A stretch of DNA of 55,503 nt from NCBI RefSeq assembly GCF_001021505.1, contig NZ_LDPO01000027.1:1-55503 (forward strand), in the 5' to 3' direction. This document shows, in pieces, positions 6,541-13,606 of this stretch (its first letter is position 1; every line of letters starts with the position of its first letter). This DNA is from Mycolicibacter heraklionensis (GTDB taxonomy: Bacteria; Actinomycetota; Actinomycetes; Mycobacteriales; Mycobacteriaceae). The notes under the pieces were generated by a model. It saw only the letters and a program-made list of their open reading frames with translations, had not been told where the DNA came from and did no database searches. A program made the position numbers and the translations under genes.

Positions 6541-7271
6541 TCGAGATCAAGACTGTTGCTGGCAAGGTGCTGTACACCGCGGCGTCGGCGTCTGATGTGC
6601 GTGCGGCGCTGGTGGAGGCCGTGAAGGGGCGCGCGTACCTGGGCGGCGCGTACCTGCGCGGCGCGAACCTGCGCGACGCGGACCTGCGCGACGCGAACCT
6701 GCGCGGCGCGGACCTGGGCGGCGCGTACCTGCGCGGCGCGGACCTGCGCGACGCGTACCTGGGCGGCGCGTACCTGCGCGACGCGGACCTGCGCGACGCG
6801 TACCTGGGCGGCGCGTACCTGCGCGGCGCGTACCTGCGCGGCGCGGACCTGGGCGGCGCGTACCTGCGCGGCGCGGACCTGCGCGACGCGTACCTGCGCG
6901 ACGCGAACCTGGGCGCCGCGAAGAACGCCGAAACCGCCATCGCGCAGACCATCGTCTGCCCCAAAGGCGACGTCATCGGCTGGAAGAACTGCCAGGGCGG
7001 CCGCATCGTAAAGCTGCGCATCCCAGCTGACGCCGCACGCTCCAACGCATCCGGCCGGAAGTGCCGCGCCGAACGTGCTGAGGTACTTGCCATCTACGCC
7101 AAGGACGGGACTGACGCTGACCGCGCGGTGAGCCGACACGATCCGGATTTCGCCTACCGCGTGGGTGAGACCGTCACGCCGACTGAGCCGTTCGACACCG
7201 ACCGGTGGAATGAGTGTGCGGCCGGCATCCACTTCTACATCACGCGCGAGGAAGCCGAGGCGCACCTGTGA
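6537..7271 (+). CDS. Pentapeptide-repeat protein with DUF5758-like domain
   Basis: 244 aa. A short N-terminal segment (KVLYTAASASDVRAALVEAV) leads into 19 consecutive pentapeptides A[Y/D/N]L[R/G][G/D] (residues 33-127), a right-handed quadrilateral beta-helix. The C-terminal domain (about 130-244: GDVIGWKNCQGGRIVKLRIP, RSNASGRKCRAERAEVL and WNECAAGIHFYITREEAEAH) matches DUF5758, which often caps pentapeptide repeats in phages. Some pentapeptide proteins mimic DNA, as with gyrase-protecting Qnr/MfpA. The helix here carries both Asp and Arg, so mimicry is only a possibility. Confidence 0.88.
   Translation: MIEIKTVAGKVLYTAASASDVRAALVEAVKGRAYLGGAYLRGANLRDADLRDANLRGADLGGAYLRGADLRDAYLGGAYLRDADLRDAYLGGAYLRGAYLRGADLGGAYLRGADLRDAYLRDANLGAAKNAETAIAQTIVCPKGDVIGWKNCQGGRIVKLRIPADAARSNASGRKCRAERAEVLAIYAKDGTDADRAVSRHDPDFAYRVGETVTPTEPFDTDRWNECAAGIHFYITREEAEAHL
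6633..6917 (+). repeat. 19 tandem copies of a 15-bp coding repeat
   Basis: 285 bp built of GCG-(TAC/GAC/AAC)-CTG-(CGC/GGC)-(GGC/GAC) units, nearly identical in DNA apart from the variable second codon and the fourth and fifth codons. They encode the pentapeptide coil. Like the adjacent 18-bp array, this uniformity suggests recent expansion. Confidence 0.95.
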
Positions 7272-7444
7272 CGCCGCGTAATCCGTGGCGGCGGTCCACG
7301 TTCCGCAATGTGATCCATCCGCTCTTGTGGTGGTTCCTGTTCCTGGTGGTGATGGTGGTTTCGGTTGAGGTGTTGATTGAGCGTTCTGACTCCCTGGTTG
7401 ATGTTGTGCAGGTGGAGCAGCCAGCAGGGTGGCTGATCGTATGA
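7268..7444 (+). CDS. Single-span membrane protein
   Basis: 58 aa from the GTG at 7268 (GTGA overlap with the pentapeptide gene). A basic N-terminus (TPRNPWRRSTFRN) precedes a strong transmembrane helix (LLWWFLFLVVMVVSVEVLI); the tail is short and polar. Predicted N-in topology. No family recognised. Confidence 0.7.
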   Translation: MTPRNPWRRSTFRNVIHPLLWWFLFLVVMVVSVEVLIERSDSLVDVVQVEQPAGWLIV

Positions 7445-7761
7445 GCAGTCAGCAGGTTGCCGCTGCTCGCCGAGAAATCGTCGTGCGTCTCACCCTCGAT
7501 GGACACTCACGGGCCGTGATCGCAGAAAAGGCAGGCATCACATCTGCTCGTGTGTCGCAGATCCGCCGCGCGTCCGGTGTGTATCCGCCGAGTCTGACGA
7601 TGCAGGAGCGGTTCGACGCGTTCGATGACGCGTTGGCGAATGGGATGACGCCTCGGCAGGCGCTCGATGATGCGGGCTGGTCGAATCGTGATTCGGCGAT
7701 GCGTGCCTACCAACGCGCAGGCCGGGCAACGCCGGATGTGCTTCGGAGGGACCGCGCATGA
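7441..7761 (+). CDS. HTH DNA-binding protein
   Basis: 106 aa from the ATG at 7441, which overlaps the upstream stop (ATGA); an in-frame GTG 12 nt earlier lacks support. It seems to carry two helix-turn-helix-like segments: AARREIVVRLTLDGHSRAVI..AGITSARVSQIRRASG (about 7-45), and NGMTPRQALDDAGWSNRDSA in the second half. Both resemble sigma-region-4 or resolvase-type HTHs. A mid-early transcription factor is plausible. Confidence 0.72.
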   Translation: MSSQQVAAARREIVVRLTLDGHSRAVIAEKAGITSARVSQIRRASGVYPPSLTMQERFDAFDDALANGMTPRQALDDAGWSNRDSAMRAYQRAGRATPDVLRRDRA

Positions 7762-7997
7762 CCGACTATGCCGCCGACCCGGACCTCGACCGTGTTGCGG
7801 ATATCGCCGCTGGACTCCATGAGCGCCTGGTCGATGATCCGGGGCGACTGTTCGATGAGCTGGTCAACTTGTGGGCTAGCCATCCCGCGAAGGCAGCGCA
7901 GGTCACCATGTGTCTGGTTGCTTGGTTCGACCCGGATGCGACGTGCTCGCAACTGTGGCATCGCGTGGAATTGACCGTGAAGCAGCGTGCCGCATGA
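7758..7997 (+). CDS. Hypothetical helical protein
   Basis: 79 aa, ATGA-coupled both to the HTH gene upstream and the next gene. Mostly acidic helix (DLDRVADIAAGLHERLVDDP), then a stretch with Trp and one Cys. No motif or family recognised. Confidence 0.68.
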   Translation: MTDYAADPDLDRVADIAAGLHERLVDDPGRLFDELVNLWASHPAKAAQVTMCLVAWFDPDATCSQLWHRVELTVKQRAA

Positions 7998-8167
7998 AAG
8001 ACACTCGCCTGCTTCAGATCCGGCGCCTTGCAGCTGAGGCCGATCAGATCACCGTCGAGATTCGTGATGAAACCGAACGTGACACACCAGAAGGCCGGGG
8101 CATGGACATGGTTCACACCTATCTGCAATGGGTGATCGCCCGCACCACAGCCTTGGGGGAACTGTGA
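7994..8167 (+). CDS. Hypothetical 57-aa protein
   Basis: ATG 7994 overlaps the upstream stop and the frame closes at 8167 in GTGA overlap with the next gene. Charged helical sequence (LLQIRRLAAEADQITVEIRD). Translation is inferred from overlap chaining and clean codon use; function unknown. Confidence 0.65.
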   Translation: MKDTRLLQIRRLAAEADQITVEIRDETERDTPEGRGMDMVHTYLQWVIARTTALGEL

Positions 8168-8373
8168 GCCTGTCCATCAGTAAGCCCGCCTACGACCTTG
8201 CGGCGCGTGTCCTTGGCCCCACCGCTGAAACCTGGCTGAACACGGAACGCCTCGGTCTCGGTGACGCCCCGGACGTTCCGACGACGGCACGGAAGGTTCT
8301 CCAGTCGGGTTGCCCGGCGTGCATCGACACCGTCATCAAAGCCCTCGAACAGATTGAAAAGGATTCCCAGTGA
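8164..8373 (+). CDS. Hypothetical 69-aa protein
   Basis: GTG 8164 in GTGA overlap; ends in GTGA overlap with the next gene. It contains CPAC near residues 49-52, a possible half zinc site, amid helices (YDLAARVLGPTAETWLNTER). No family recognised. Confidence 0.65.
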   Translation: MSLSISKPAYDLAARVLGPTAETWLNTERLGLGDAPDVPTTARKVLQSGCPACIDTVIKALEQIEKDSQ

Positions 8374-8846
8374 ACGACACCATGCGTGAAGCAGCTGCCA
8401 GAGCAGTCGTGTATCAGATCGTTGAGCAGGCCGCGAAGGCCCGCAAGGACGAAGCGAAAGCGGAACTGGCGGGACTGGAACCAGGCGATGGGATCTCGGC
8501 GCGCATCAACGGTGTAGCGGTCGGTAAGGCCACGATGACGGCGGGCCGGCAGAAACTCACGGTCACTGACTCGCAGGCCTTGGTGGATTGGGTGAGGCGG
8601 AATCATCCCACCGAAATCGTGGAGTCGGTGAACCCGGCCTACATGAAAGCCCTGGAAGCCACCGCTAAGAGTCTTGGTGCGGTGATTGACGATCAGGGGG
8701 AAGTGGTTCCTGGTGTGGAAGTCACTGTCGGGGAGCCGTTCGTGTCGGTGCGTAAGGACAAGGACGCCAACGGGTTGGTGGCGGAATTGCTCACGTCGGG
8801 CCGGGTGTCACTTGACGGGTTGAAGGCAATCGAGGCAGCCCAATGA
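8370..8846 (+). CDS. Hypothetical protein upstream of the RecA-like ATPase
   Basis: 158 aa from a GTG. An N-terminal helix (MREAAARAVVYQIVEQAAKA) is followed by a small beta domain (GDGISARINGVAVGKATMTA) and a helical/strand C-terminus. The immediate ATGA coupling to the Sak4-like ATPase suggests a role in the same recombination or repair step, perhaps as nuclease-inhibitor or partner, but no family is recognised. Confidence 0.7.
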   Translation: MNDTMREAAARAVVYQIVEQAAKARKDEAKAELAGLEPGDGISARINGVAVGKATMTAGRQKLTVTDSQALVDWVRRNHPTEIVESVNPAYMKALEATAKSLGAVIDDQGEVVPGVEVTVGEPFVSVRKDKDANGLVAELLTSGRVSLDGLKAIEAAQ

Positions 8847-9823
8847 TCCGTACGCGTAAGCCGACTGGTATCCCGCCGTGGCCTTTGGTGTTGATCGAAG
8901 GCCCAGAGAAAAGCGGGAAATCCTTCGCTGCCGCCCAGTTCACGGCCTCGGACAAGATCGGCCAAGCCTACTGGATTGACCTCGGCGAAGGCGCCGCGGA
9001 CGAGTACGCGGCGATCCACGGCGCTGACTATCTGGTGGTGGATCACGACGGAACCTGGCAGGACATCATCAGCCAGGTCGAAGAGATCCACACTGCCGCA
9101 GCCGATGCGGACAAGCCGGTGGTGCTGGTCATCGACTCCATGACCGCGGAGTGGGAGATGCTCAAGGATTGGGCGTCGAAGCGAGCGCGGGAGTCGAAGT
9201 TCGCGAAAGCGAAACTGCGGGAAGACGTCAACGCCGAGATCAAGCCGTCGATGAACTTGTGGAACGATGCAGGGGATCGGCATCAGAAGTTGATGCGTCT
9301 GCTGATGACGTTCCCCGGCATCGTCGTAGTCACTGCTCGGGGGAAGGACGTCGCGGCTCTCGACAAGGACGGCAAGCCGATCCCGAACACGAAGGACTAT
9401 CGGGTCGAGGGGCACAAGACACTCCCGTACGACGCCTCCGTGTGGGTCAGATTGTCACGTGACGAACCGCCCACGGTGGTCGGGTGTAGGTCGGTGCATT
9501 CCGGTATCCGGCCCGGTGTGGATTCTCCGCTGCGGTATCCGGAGTTCAGCTTGGAGCACCTGATTTTCGAGGTGCTCAAGATCGATGTGGCGGCTACTCA
9601 GGCACGTGAGGTGACGGAGCTTGTGTCGGATGAGAAGCATCTCGCCGATGAGGCTCGATCTGAGCTGTTGGCCTGGTGCCAGTCCAACCAGGTTGACCCG
9701 AAGCAGGTTGCTGCCCGGTTCCTGGAATCGCAGGGCGAAGAGTTGCGGGCCACGTTGGACCCGTCGGCGGTACGGAACCTGCTGCAAGCCTTGCAGGCCG
9801 AACAGTTGGAGAAGGCGTCGTGA
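8843..9823 (+). CDS. RecA-like NTPase (Sak4-type recombinase candidate)
   Basis: 326 aa. Walker A is GPEKSGKS (residues 20-27); Walker B-like VVLVIDSM lies near 93-100, and VVVTARGK near 163-170 marks the next core strand. This single RecA-fold core is typical of phage 'AAA/NTP-binding' proteins of the Sak4 group, which aid single-strand annealing and strand exchange. The C-terminal 80 residues form a helical extension (EARSELLAWCQSNQVDPKQV). Sak4 proteins usually need SSB, and none is seen here, so the host SSB may serve. Confidence 0.83.
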   Translation: MIRTRKPTGIPPWPLVLIEGPEKSGKSFAAAQFTASDKIGQAYWIDLGEGAADEYAAIHGADYLVVDHDGTWQDIISQVEEIHTAAADADKPVVLVIDSMTAEWEMLKDWASKRARESKFAKAKLREDVNAEIKPSMNLWNDAGDRHQKLMRLLMTFPGIVVVTARGKDVAALDKDGKPIPNTKDYRVEGHKTLPYDASVWVRLSRDEPPTVVGCRSVHSGIRPGVDSPLRYPEFSLEHLIFEVLKIDVAATQAREVTELVSDEKHLADEARSELLAWCQSNQVDPKQVAARFLESQGEELRATLDPSAVRNLLQALQAEQLEKAS

Positions 9824-10227
9824 CGGGCTTCTCGAAGCGGGTCCGGGAGATCATCACCGAACGTGCTGGCGGGTCGTGTGAGCGGTGCGGTCGGCGAACC
9901 TGGGACATGCAGATCCATCATCGTCGACCGCGGGGTGCTGGTGGCTCCCGCCGCCCGGAGACGAACCAGGCCGCAAATGGGGTTCTGTTGGATGGGGACT
10001 GTCACAGGTGGATCGAATCGAACCGTACCGCTGCCCTGTCTGATGGCTGGCTTGTAGCCCAGTGTGATACCCCAGCAACCGTTCCCGTATTCCGTCGTGG
10101 GGTTTACGTGTGGTTGAACGATGACGGCTCGATCACCCATGTGCGGCCCGATGAACCGTTGGACATCACAGAGAAGTTGACCATCCTCCGCGCCTACACG
10201 GATGCGGGGAGGCCGGCGGATGGCTAG
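9820..10227 (+). CDS. HNH endonuclease-like protein
   Basis: 135 aa from a GTG. Residues 7-65 hold the motif: CERCGRRTW (metal Cys pair), MQIHHRRPRGAGG (HH), N (ETNQAANG) and CHRWI. This is a compact HNH fold of the phage/McrA type. A C-terminal segment follows (WLVAQCDTPATVPVFRRGVY). It lies directly after the Sak4-like gene, so it may work in DNA metabolism or be a former homing nuclease. A second, distinct HNH protein sits beside the terminase. Confidence 0.85.
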   Translation: MTGFSKRVREIITERAGGSCERCGRRTWDMQIHHRRPRGAGGSRRPETNQAANGVLLDGDCHRWIESNRTAALSDGWLVAQCDTPATVPVFRRGVYVWLNDDGSITHVRPDEPLDITEKLTILRAYTDAGRPADG

Positions 10228-10426
10228 CCCGTTGGCGTGGTTGTCGGACAAGGACGACCGGCGCGTGAAAGCCGGGTTGGAGCACAAGTGCCCGACGTGT
10301 CATGCCCGTGTTGGGCGTGAGTGTGGTTGGTGGCGTGGGAAGCCGGAACGGTTCACGCCCCTGAAGACCGGGGTCATCCACATGATTCGGATACCCGAAG
10401 AAATTCTATTCAGGAGGTCAGCATGA
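10220..10426 (+). CDS. Small zinc-finger protein
   Basis: 68 aa from the ATG at 10220, overlapping the HNH stop by 8 nt. Motif HKCPTCHARVGRECGWWRGK: a C-x2-C-x6-C cluster with flanking His. The protein encoded at 16102 has the same C-x2-CHAxxGxxC signature, so they are paralogues. Likely nucleic-acid or protein binding; specific role unknown. Confidence 0.7.
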   Translation: MASPLAWLSDKDDRRVKAGLEHKCPTCHARVGRECGWWRGKPERFTPLKTGVIHMIRIPEEILFRRSA

Positions 10427-10602
10427 GTGCATACCCGAACGTCATTCACGTCTACCAAGACAAGGCAGGGTTTTGGCGGTGGCGGATGAAGTCCCGCAAC
10501 GGATTGATCGTTGCCGATTCAGGGCAGTCGTATCGGTCTGAGCGGCATGCACGTCGGGCGGCTGTAGCGGTGGCTGAACGCCCGATCGAGGTGGCGCCGT
10601 GA
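10423..10602 (+). CDS. DUF1508-like small protein
   Basis: 59 aa, with AGGAGG at 10412-10417 and ATG 10423. The sequence HVYQDKAGFWRWRMKSRNGL..DSGQSYRSERHA matches the single DUF1508 (YegP) repeat: an aromatic F-W-R-W strand, NG-x-I-A-DSG-x-Y and a helix. YegP-like domains are small beta-sheet proteins of unknown function, frequent in actinophages. Confidence 0.78.
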   Translation: MSAYPNVIHVYQDKAGFWRWRMKSRNGLIVADSGQSYRSERHARRAAVAVAERPIEVAP

Positions 10603-10688
10603 GCGCCGCTGATGCCGCCGTGTTCGCCATCGTCATTGCCCTTACCGCGTTTGGCGTGTTCGCCCTAGTGATGGACGGACGCCAATGA
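10599..10688 (+). CDS. 29-aa transmembrane peptide
   Basis: GTG 10599 overlaps the upstream stop (GTGA) and TGA 10686-10688 overlaps the next ATG (ATGA). The peptide is essentially one hydrophobic helix (VFAIVIALTAFGVFALVM) with a DGRQ tail. The double overlap makes translation likely despite the size. Confidence 0.55.
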   Translation: MSAADAAVFAIVIALTAFGVFALVMDGRQ

Positions 10689-10924
10689 CCTTGAAGTGGA
10701 CTATGGGTGAGGGTCAGGTGCTGACTGCTGTTGGTTTGCACGGCAAGTACACAGTCACTCCCGCCAACAATGCGTGGTGGCTCAAGGGCGTCGGCCACGA
10801 CGGACTGTTGATGATCGCCCTACCCGTTCGCGGCAAACCGTTTCTGACGCAGGCCGCTGCACGGGTTGAAGCGCAACGCCTCGACAACGCGCGGGTCGTC
10901 GAAGCCGAACTGAGCGGCTGCTGA
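10685..10924 (+). CDS. Hypothetical 79-aa protein
   Basis: ATGA-coupled upstream and TGATG-coupled to the DUF3310 gene. Beta-rich N-terminal half (LHGKYTVTPANNAWWLKGVG), then a helix (AARVEAQRLDNARVVEAEL). No family recognised. Confidence 0.65.
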   Translation: MTLKWTMGEGQVLTAVGLHGKYTVTPANNAWWLKGVGHDGLLMIALPVRGKPFLTQAAARVEAQRLDNARVVEAELSGC

Positions 10925-11292
10925 TGACTGACATGGTGAACCACCCGCCGCATTACACCTCGCATCCCAGCGGCATCGAGTGCATCGACATCACACGCCG
11001 GTGCGGGTTCTCGATGGGCAATGCGGTCAAGTACATCTGGCGGGCATGGGATAAGGGCGCGCTGAACACCGACCTGGACAAGGCGCGGTTCTACCTGCGC
11101 GACAACATCGCTCACGGGTCCGCCGCGCACCCGCCCTACAACGCAGGCAAGTTGCTGCTTGAGGCGGCGTCCTACGACGCCAACCCGGACCGCTCACAGT
11201 TGCTCTATCTAATCGCCCACGGGCAGCTCGACAACGTTATCCGCCGGATTGACGTGCTCATCGGGGAGGTGAGGGCGAGTGAACACGACTGA
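10924..11292 (+). CDS. DUF3310 protein
   Basis: 122 aa. The opening VNHPPHYTSHPSGIECIDIT followed by FSMGNAVKYIWRA..LDKARFYLRDNI is the DUF3310 signature, sometimes annotated as a nucleotide-kinase-like SaV domain. DUF3310 proteins are common in phage DNA-metabolism regions; biochemical role not established. A helical C-terminal extension follows (about 75-122). Confidence 0.87.
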   Translation: MTDMVNHPPHYTSHPSGIECIDITRRCGFSMGNAVKYIWRAWDKGALNTDLDKARFYLRDNIAHGSAAHPPYNAGKLLLEAASYDANPDRSQLLYLIAHGQLDNVIRRIDVLIGEVRASEHD

Positions 11293-11572
11293 TGACGGTC
11301 AGCCCGTCGGTGAGGACGTTCCTGTGGGATTCCAACTGATGGGTACTGCGCACCTTGGCAATCCCGTGTCGTCGATGTTGGCGGCCGCAGACCTGATCAC
11401 GGCCCGCACGTTGGCTGTTGAGGAGATCCGGTCCTTGCATGTTCCGACCGACCCCGACGAACTGGGCTTGTTCAAGGACTGCTGCCAAGCGTGCAGTATC
11501 CGCGGTGCTGGGCTGGCTGTGCAGTATCCGTGCCCGACCATCCGCATCCTCGAAAGGCGCGGGCTCACATGA
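11279..11572 (+). CDS. Hypothetical Cys-containing protein
   Basis: 97 aa from the GTG at 11279, overlapping the DUF3310 gene by 14 nt, with purine-rich GGGGAGGTGAGGG just upstream. It contains DCCQACSIR and YPCPT, a possible metal site (CC-x2-C...C). The helix AADLITARTLAVEEIRSLHV precedes it. No family recognised. Confidence 0.68.
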   Translation: MNTTDDGQPVGEDVPVGFQLMGTAHLGNPVSSMLAAADLITARTLAVEEIRSLHVPTDPDELGLFKDCCQACSIRGAGLAVQYPCPTIRILERRGLT

Positions 11573-11613
11573 CCGCAGTGTCGAAACCCAAGGGCAAGCC
11601 GGTGTTCGGATGA
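11569..11613 (+). CDS. Possible 14-aa leader peptide
   Basis: A mini-ORF (MTAVSKPKGKPVFG) linked by ATGA overlaps to both neighbours. It is too short to judge by composition. It may exist only to carry ribosomes from 11572 to the ATG at 11610 by termination-reinitiation. Confidence 0.3.
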   Translation: MTAVSKPKGKPVFG

Positions 11614-11957
11614 GTAAGGGAGACAACGTGGATGACCTGATCGAGCAGATGGCAGCGGCGATGCGTGAGGCCGAGGCCGCACCATTCGCGCCGTACGAGA
11701 AGCTGGCCCGTGCTGCTCTTGACGCACTCAAGGCCGGGGGCTGGGAAGTGGTGAAGCTGCCAGGGGCGAGCTATACCCATACCGACTCCGACCTTTCTTG
11801 TGAGCGTGGCCTGGAATGGGACACGGCATCGGGGCCACTCCGGGCGTTCGAGGATGGGCATGTTGAGTGGGATGGTGATCGCTCATCGGTAGATGAGTTC
11901 CGCCGCACCGCCGCCGCCTTTCTCGCCGCCGCTAAAGCAGCCGAGGGGGCGAAGTGA
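11610..11957 (+). CDS. Hypothetical early protein
   Basis: 115 aa from the ATG at 11610 (frame open further upstream, but that stretch overlaps the previous gene and lacks a ribosome site). An amphipathic helix (VDDLIEQMAAAMREAEAAP) is followed by LARAALDALKAGGWEVVKLP, a helix-strand unit repeated in neighbouring small phage genes. GTGA-coupled to the next gene. Confidence 0.68.
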   Translation: MSKGDNVDDLIEQMAAAMREAEAAPFAPYEKLARAALDALKAGGWEVVKLPGASYTHTDSDLSCERGLEWDTASGPLRAFEDGHVEWDGDRSSVDEFRRTAAAFLAAAKAAEGAK

Positions 11958-12319
11958 CTGATCGACATGTAGATGACATCCTGGCCGACTTTCGGGAACT
12001 ACCACTGCCGCAACAGATGCGGGAAGCAGAGGAAGTCATCAACAGGGTTCTCGCCCGCGGCGGAGAGAACATCCATTCCCACACTGAGGGATATCTGCAA
12101 TCAGCGAGATATTACCTAACCCAGCAGGCAAAACCCTGGGAGGCCGAGGAGCGCGCCAAGGCTGACGCGGTGGTCGAAGACCTCGCCAGGTGGCTGTCCA
12201 TCCACATCGGCACCTGGCCTGAAGACGAGTGGAACCTTCGCGCCAAGCCGAACTACTGGCACGACAAGGCACGTGAACTTATGGAAGCCGGTTGGCGTAA
12301 AGGCGGTTCCGATGAGTGA
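11954..12319 (+). CDS. Hypothetical early protein
   Basis: 121 aa, GTG start overlapping the upstream stop. Predominantly helical (LPLPQQMREAEEVINRVLAR and EERAKADAVVEDLARWLSIH). No motif recognised; the last 8 nt overlap the next gene's start. Confidence 0.67.
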   Translation: MTDRHVDDILADFRELPLPQQMREAEEVINRVLARGGENIHSHTEGYLQSARYYLTQQAKPWEAEERAKADAVVEDLARWLSIHIGTWPEDEWNLRAKPNYWHDKARELMEAGWRKGGSDE

Positions 12320-12515
12320 CTGGGTTGATGAATTGCTTCCTGGCGAAGGAACGGCGATTCCGAGCGACGCTGAGCGCTTGAAAGCTGATGAGTTGATAGG
12401 GGGCGAGATCCCGCGCCGGCGAGACGATTACCTGCGGGGCAGCTCGTACTCGGTGCCGACGAACCGTGCATTCCTGCGCGCTCAGATCAGACGGTGGTGG
12501 CGTCGTGGCGACTGA
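12312..12515 (+). CDS. Hypothetical basic protein
   Basis: 67 aa from the ATG at 12312, overlapping the upstream gene. Acidic first half (MSDWVDELLPGEG), basic second half (IPRRRDDYLRG and RAQIRRWWRRGD) that might bind nucleic acid. No family recognised; overlaps the next GTG by 11 nt. Confidence 0.6.
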   Translation: MSDWVDELLPGEGTAIPSDAERLKADELIGGEIPRRRDDYLRGSSYSVPTNRAFLRAQIRRWWRRGD

Positions 12516-12831
12516 TTTCACTGCCCGAATCACCGAGATACTCCGGGAGTACGCGTATCCGGCAGCGCCAACCCATGTTGCCAATCTGATCGCCCAGGCG
12601 GCTGAGGAGCACTACCGGCCACGCATCGAAACAGTCGAACAACTCGACGCGCTACCATTCCTGGCCATCATCCGCGAGACCAACGCCCAGCGTCCCAGTG
12701 ACATTGACTACGGGGCGGTATGGGAACGCCGTGCGAGCGGCTGGAAATGCATCGCGGGCGTGGGCGGTGAGTTCGCGGCCCAACCGCAACTTGGCTGTGT
12801 CGTGCTGTGGTCACCAGGAGCGGGCGAATGA
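12505..12831 (+). CDS. Hypothetical early protein
   Basis: 108 aa from the GTG at 12505. An N-terminal helix pair (FTARITEILREYAYPAAPTH and NLIAQAAEEHYRPRIETVEQ) leads to a small beta part (AVWERRASGWKCIAG) ending in QLGCVVLWSPGAGE. No family recognised. ATGA-coupled downstream. Confidence 0.67.
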   Translation: MATDFTARITEILREYAYPAAPTHVANLIAQAAEEHYRPRIETVEQLDALPFLAIIRETNAQRPSDIDYGAVWERRASGWKCIAGVGGEFAAQPQLGCVVLWSPGAGE

Positions 12832-12959
12832 GTGACACCCGAGCGGTTTTCACGGTGACCATCAACGACTATGACCCCGACGTGGTGAAGGTTCTTCGTC
12901 ATGTCGTTTGGGGACTGGAGAACGTCCGCTGTATCCAGGTTGAGGAGGTGGGCGAATGA
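12828..12959 (+). CDS. Hypothetical 43-aa protein
   Basis: ATG 12828 and stop 12957-12959 are both in ATGA overlaps. The sequence (TRAVFTVTINDYDPDVVKVL..LENVRCIQVEEVGE) has a clear strand-helix-strand pattern, like a ferredoxin-type fragment. Function unknown. Confidence 0.6.
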   Translation: MSDTRAVFTVTINDYDPDVVKVLRHVVWGLENVRCIQVEEVGE

Positions 12960-13177
12960 GTGACCCCGCTGTTGAGGCCGCACAACGGCACGCCGACACG
13001 CTGCCCTACGGGGCAAAGGGCCGTTTGCGCGGCGATGACCTAATCGCCGCTGCCCGTGAAGCACTCAAGCCGGTACGGGCAGTGGTCGAAGAATGGCGCG
13101 ACCAGATGCCCCTGGCGCTCTGGGAAGAACTCGCGACACGCATCTACACCACCGAGGAGTTGAACCGTGACCGATGA
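12956..13177 (+). CDS. Hypothetical helical protein
   Basis: 73 aa, ATGA-coupled; overlaps the next GTG by 11 nt. Contains DDLIAAAREALKPVRAVVEE and WEELATRIYTTEEL helices. Shares its opening style (MSD-A/P, helical, 'LIAAAREAL') with adjacent genes, hinting at a local paralogous set. Confidence 0.65.
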   Translation: MSDPAVEAAQRHADTLPYGAKGRLRGDDLIAAAREALKPVRAVVEEWRDQMPLALWEELATRIYTTEELNRDR

Positions 13178-13430
13178 CCTGATCGCCCGCGCCAAGGCGG
13201 CACTGGACGATACGAACTGCACCGACGCCATGCAGGACTTCTTTCGAGTGGGAGATGTGCGTGAGCTGCTGGCCGAGGTCGAGCGCCTGAGGGCTGCGCT
13301 CGAAGGGTTGGCAGATGACCTGGCTGCACACAATCAGACCACCCCGGACGATGATGATCACGAAATCATCTGCGATGTCGAATCAACCATCGCCTGGCGT
13401 ATCCGGGCTGTGCTGCGGGGTGACCAGTGA
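13167..13430 (+). CDS. Hypothetical coiled-coil protein
   Basis: 87 aa from a GTG. Two helical stretches: DLIARAKAALDDTNC (about 4-18), echoing the previous gene, and a heptad coil VRELLAEVERLRAALEGLAD (about 31-50), then an acidic loop TTPDDDDHEI. Probably dimeric. No family recognised. Confidence 0.66.
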   Translation: MTDDLIARAKAALDDTNCTDAMQDFFRVGDVRELLAEVERLRAALEGLADDLAAHNQTTPDDDDHEIICDVESTIAWRIRAVLRGDQ

Positions 13431-13606
13431 GCGCCGAGATCGAATGCCACCACTGCCGGGAAGTGATCAGGCCCAACCAGACCGGCGGCTGGTATCACAT
13501 CGAAACCCGAGCGCACGCGTCTGGCCAGCGCTGCTTTCTGTACGCAGAGCCCGCCGGCTGGAATCCCGCATGGGGCAGTCCCTACGACGTTGTGGGGGAC
13601 GTGTGA
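13427..13606 (+). CDS. Small CxxC protein
   Basis: 59 aa from the GTG at 13427 (GTGA overlap). Residues IECHHCREVIRP and W-YHIETRAHASGQRCF give a C-H-H-C plus H/C arrangement suited to one zinc. It ends in GTGTGA overlap with the DUF5131 gene. Confidence 0.62.
   Translation: MSAEIECHHCREVIRPNQTGGWYHIETRAHASGQRCFLYAEPAGWNPAWGSPYDVVGDV

Noticed and set aside
5815..6917. CRISPR array
   Set aside because: The 18-bp and 15-bp units are contiguous coding repeats with no spacers, and no cas genes are present.
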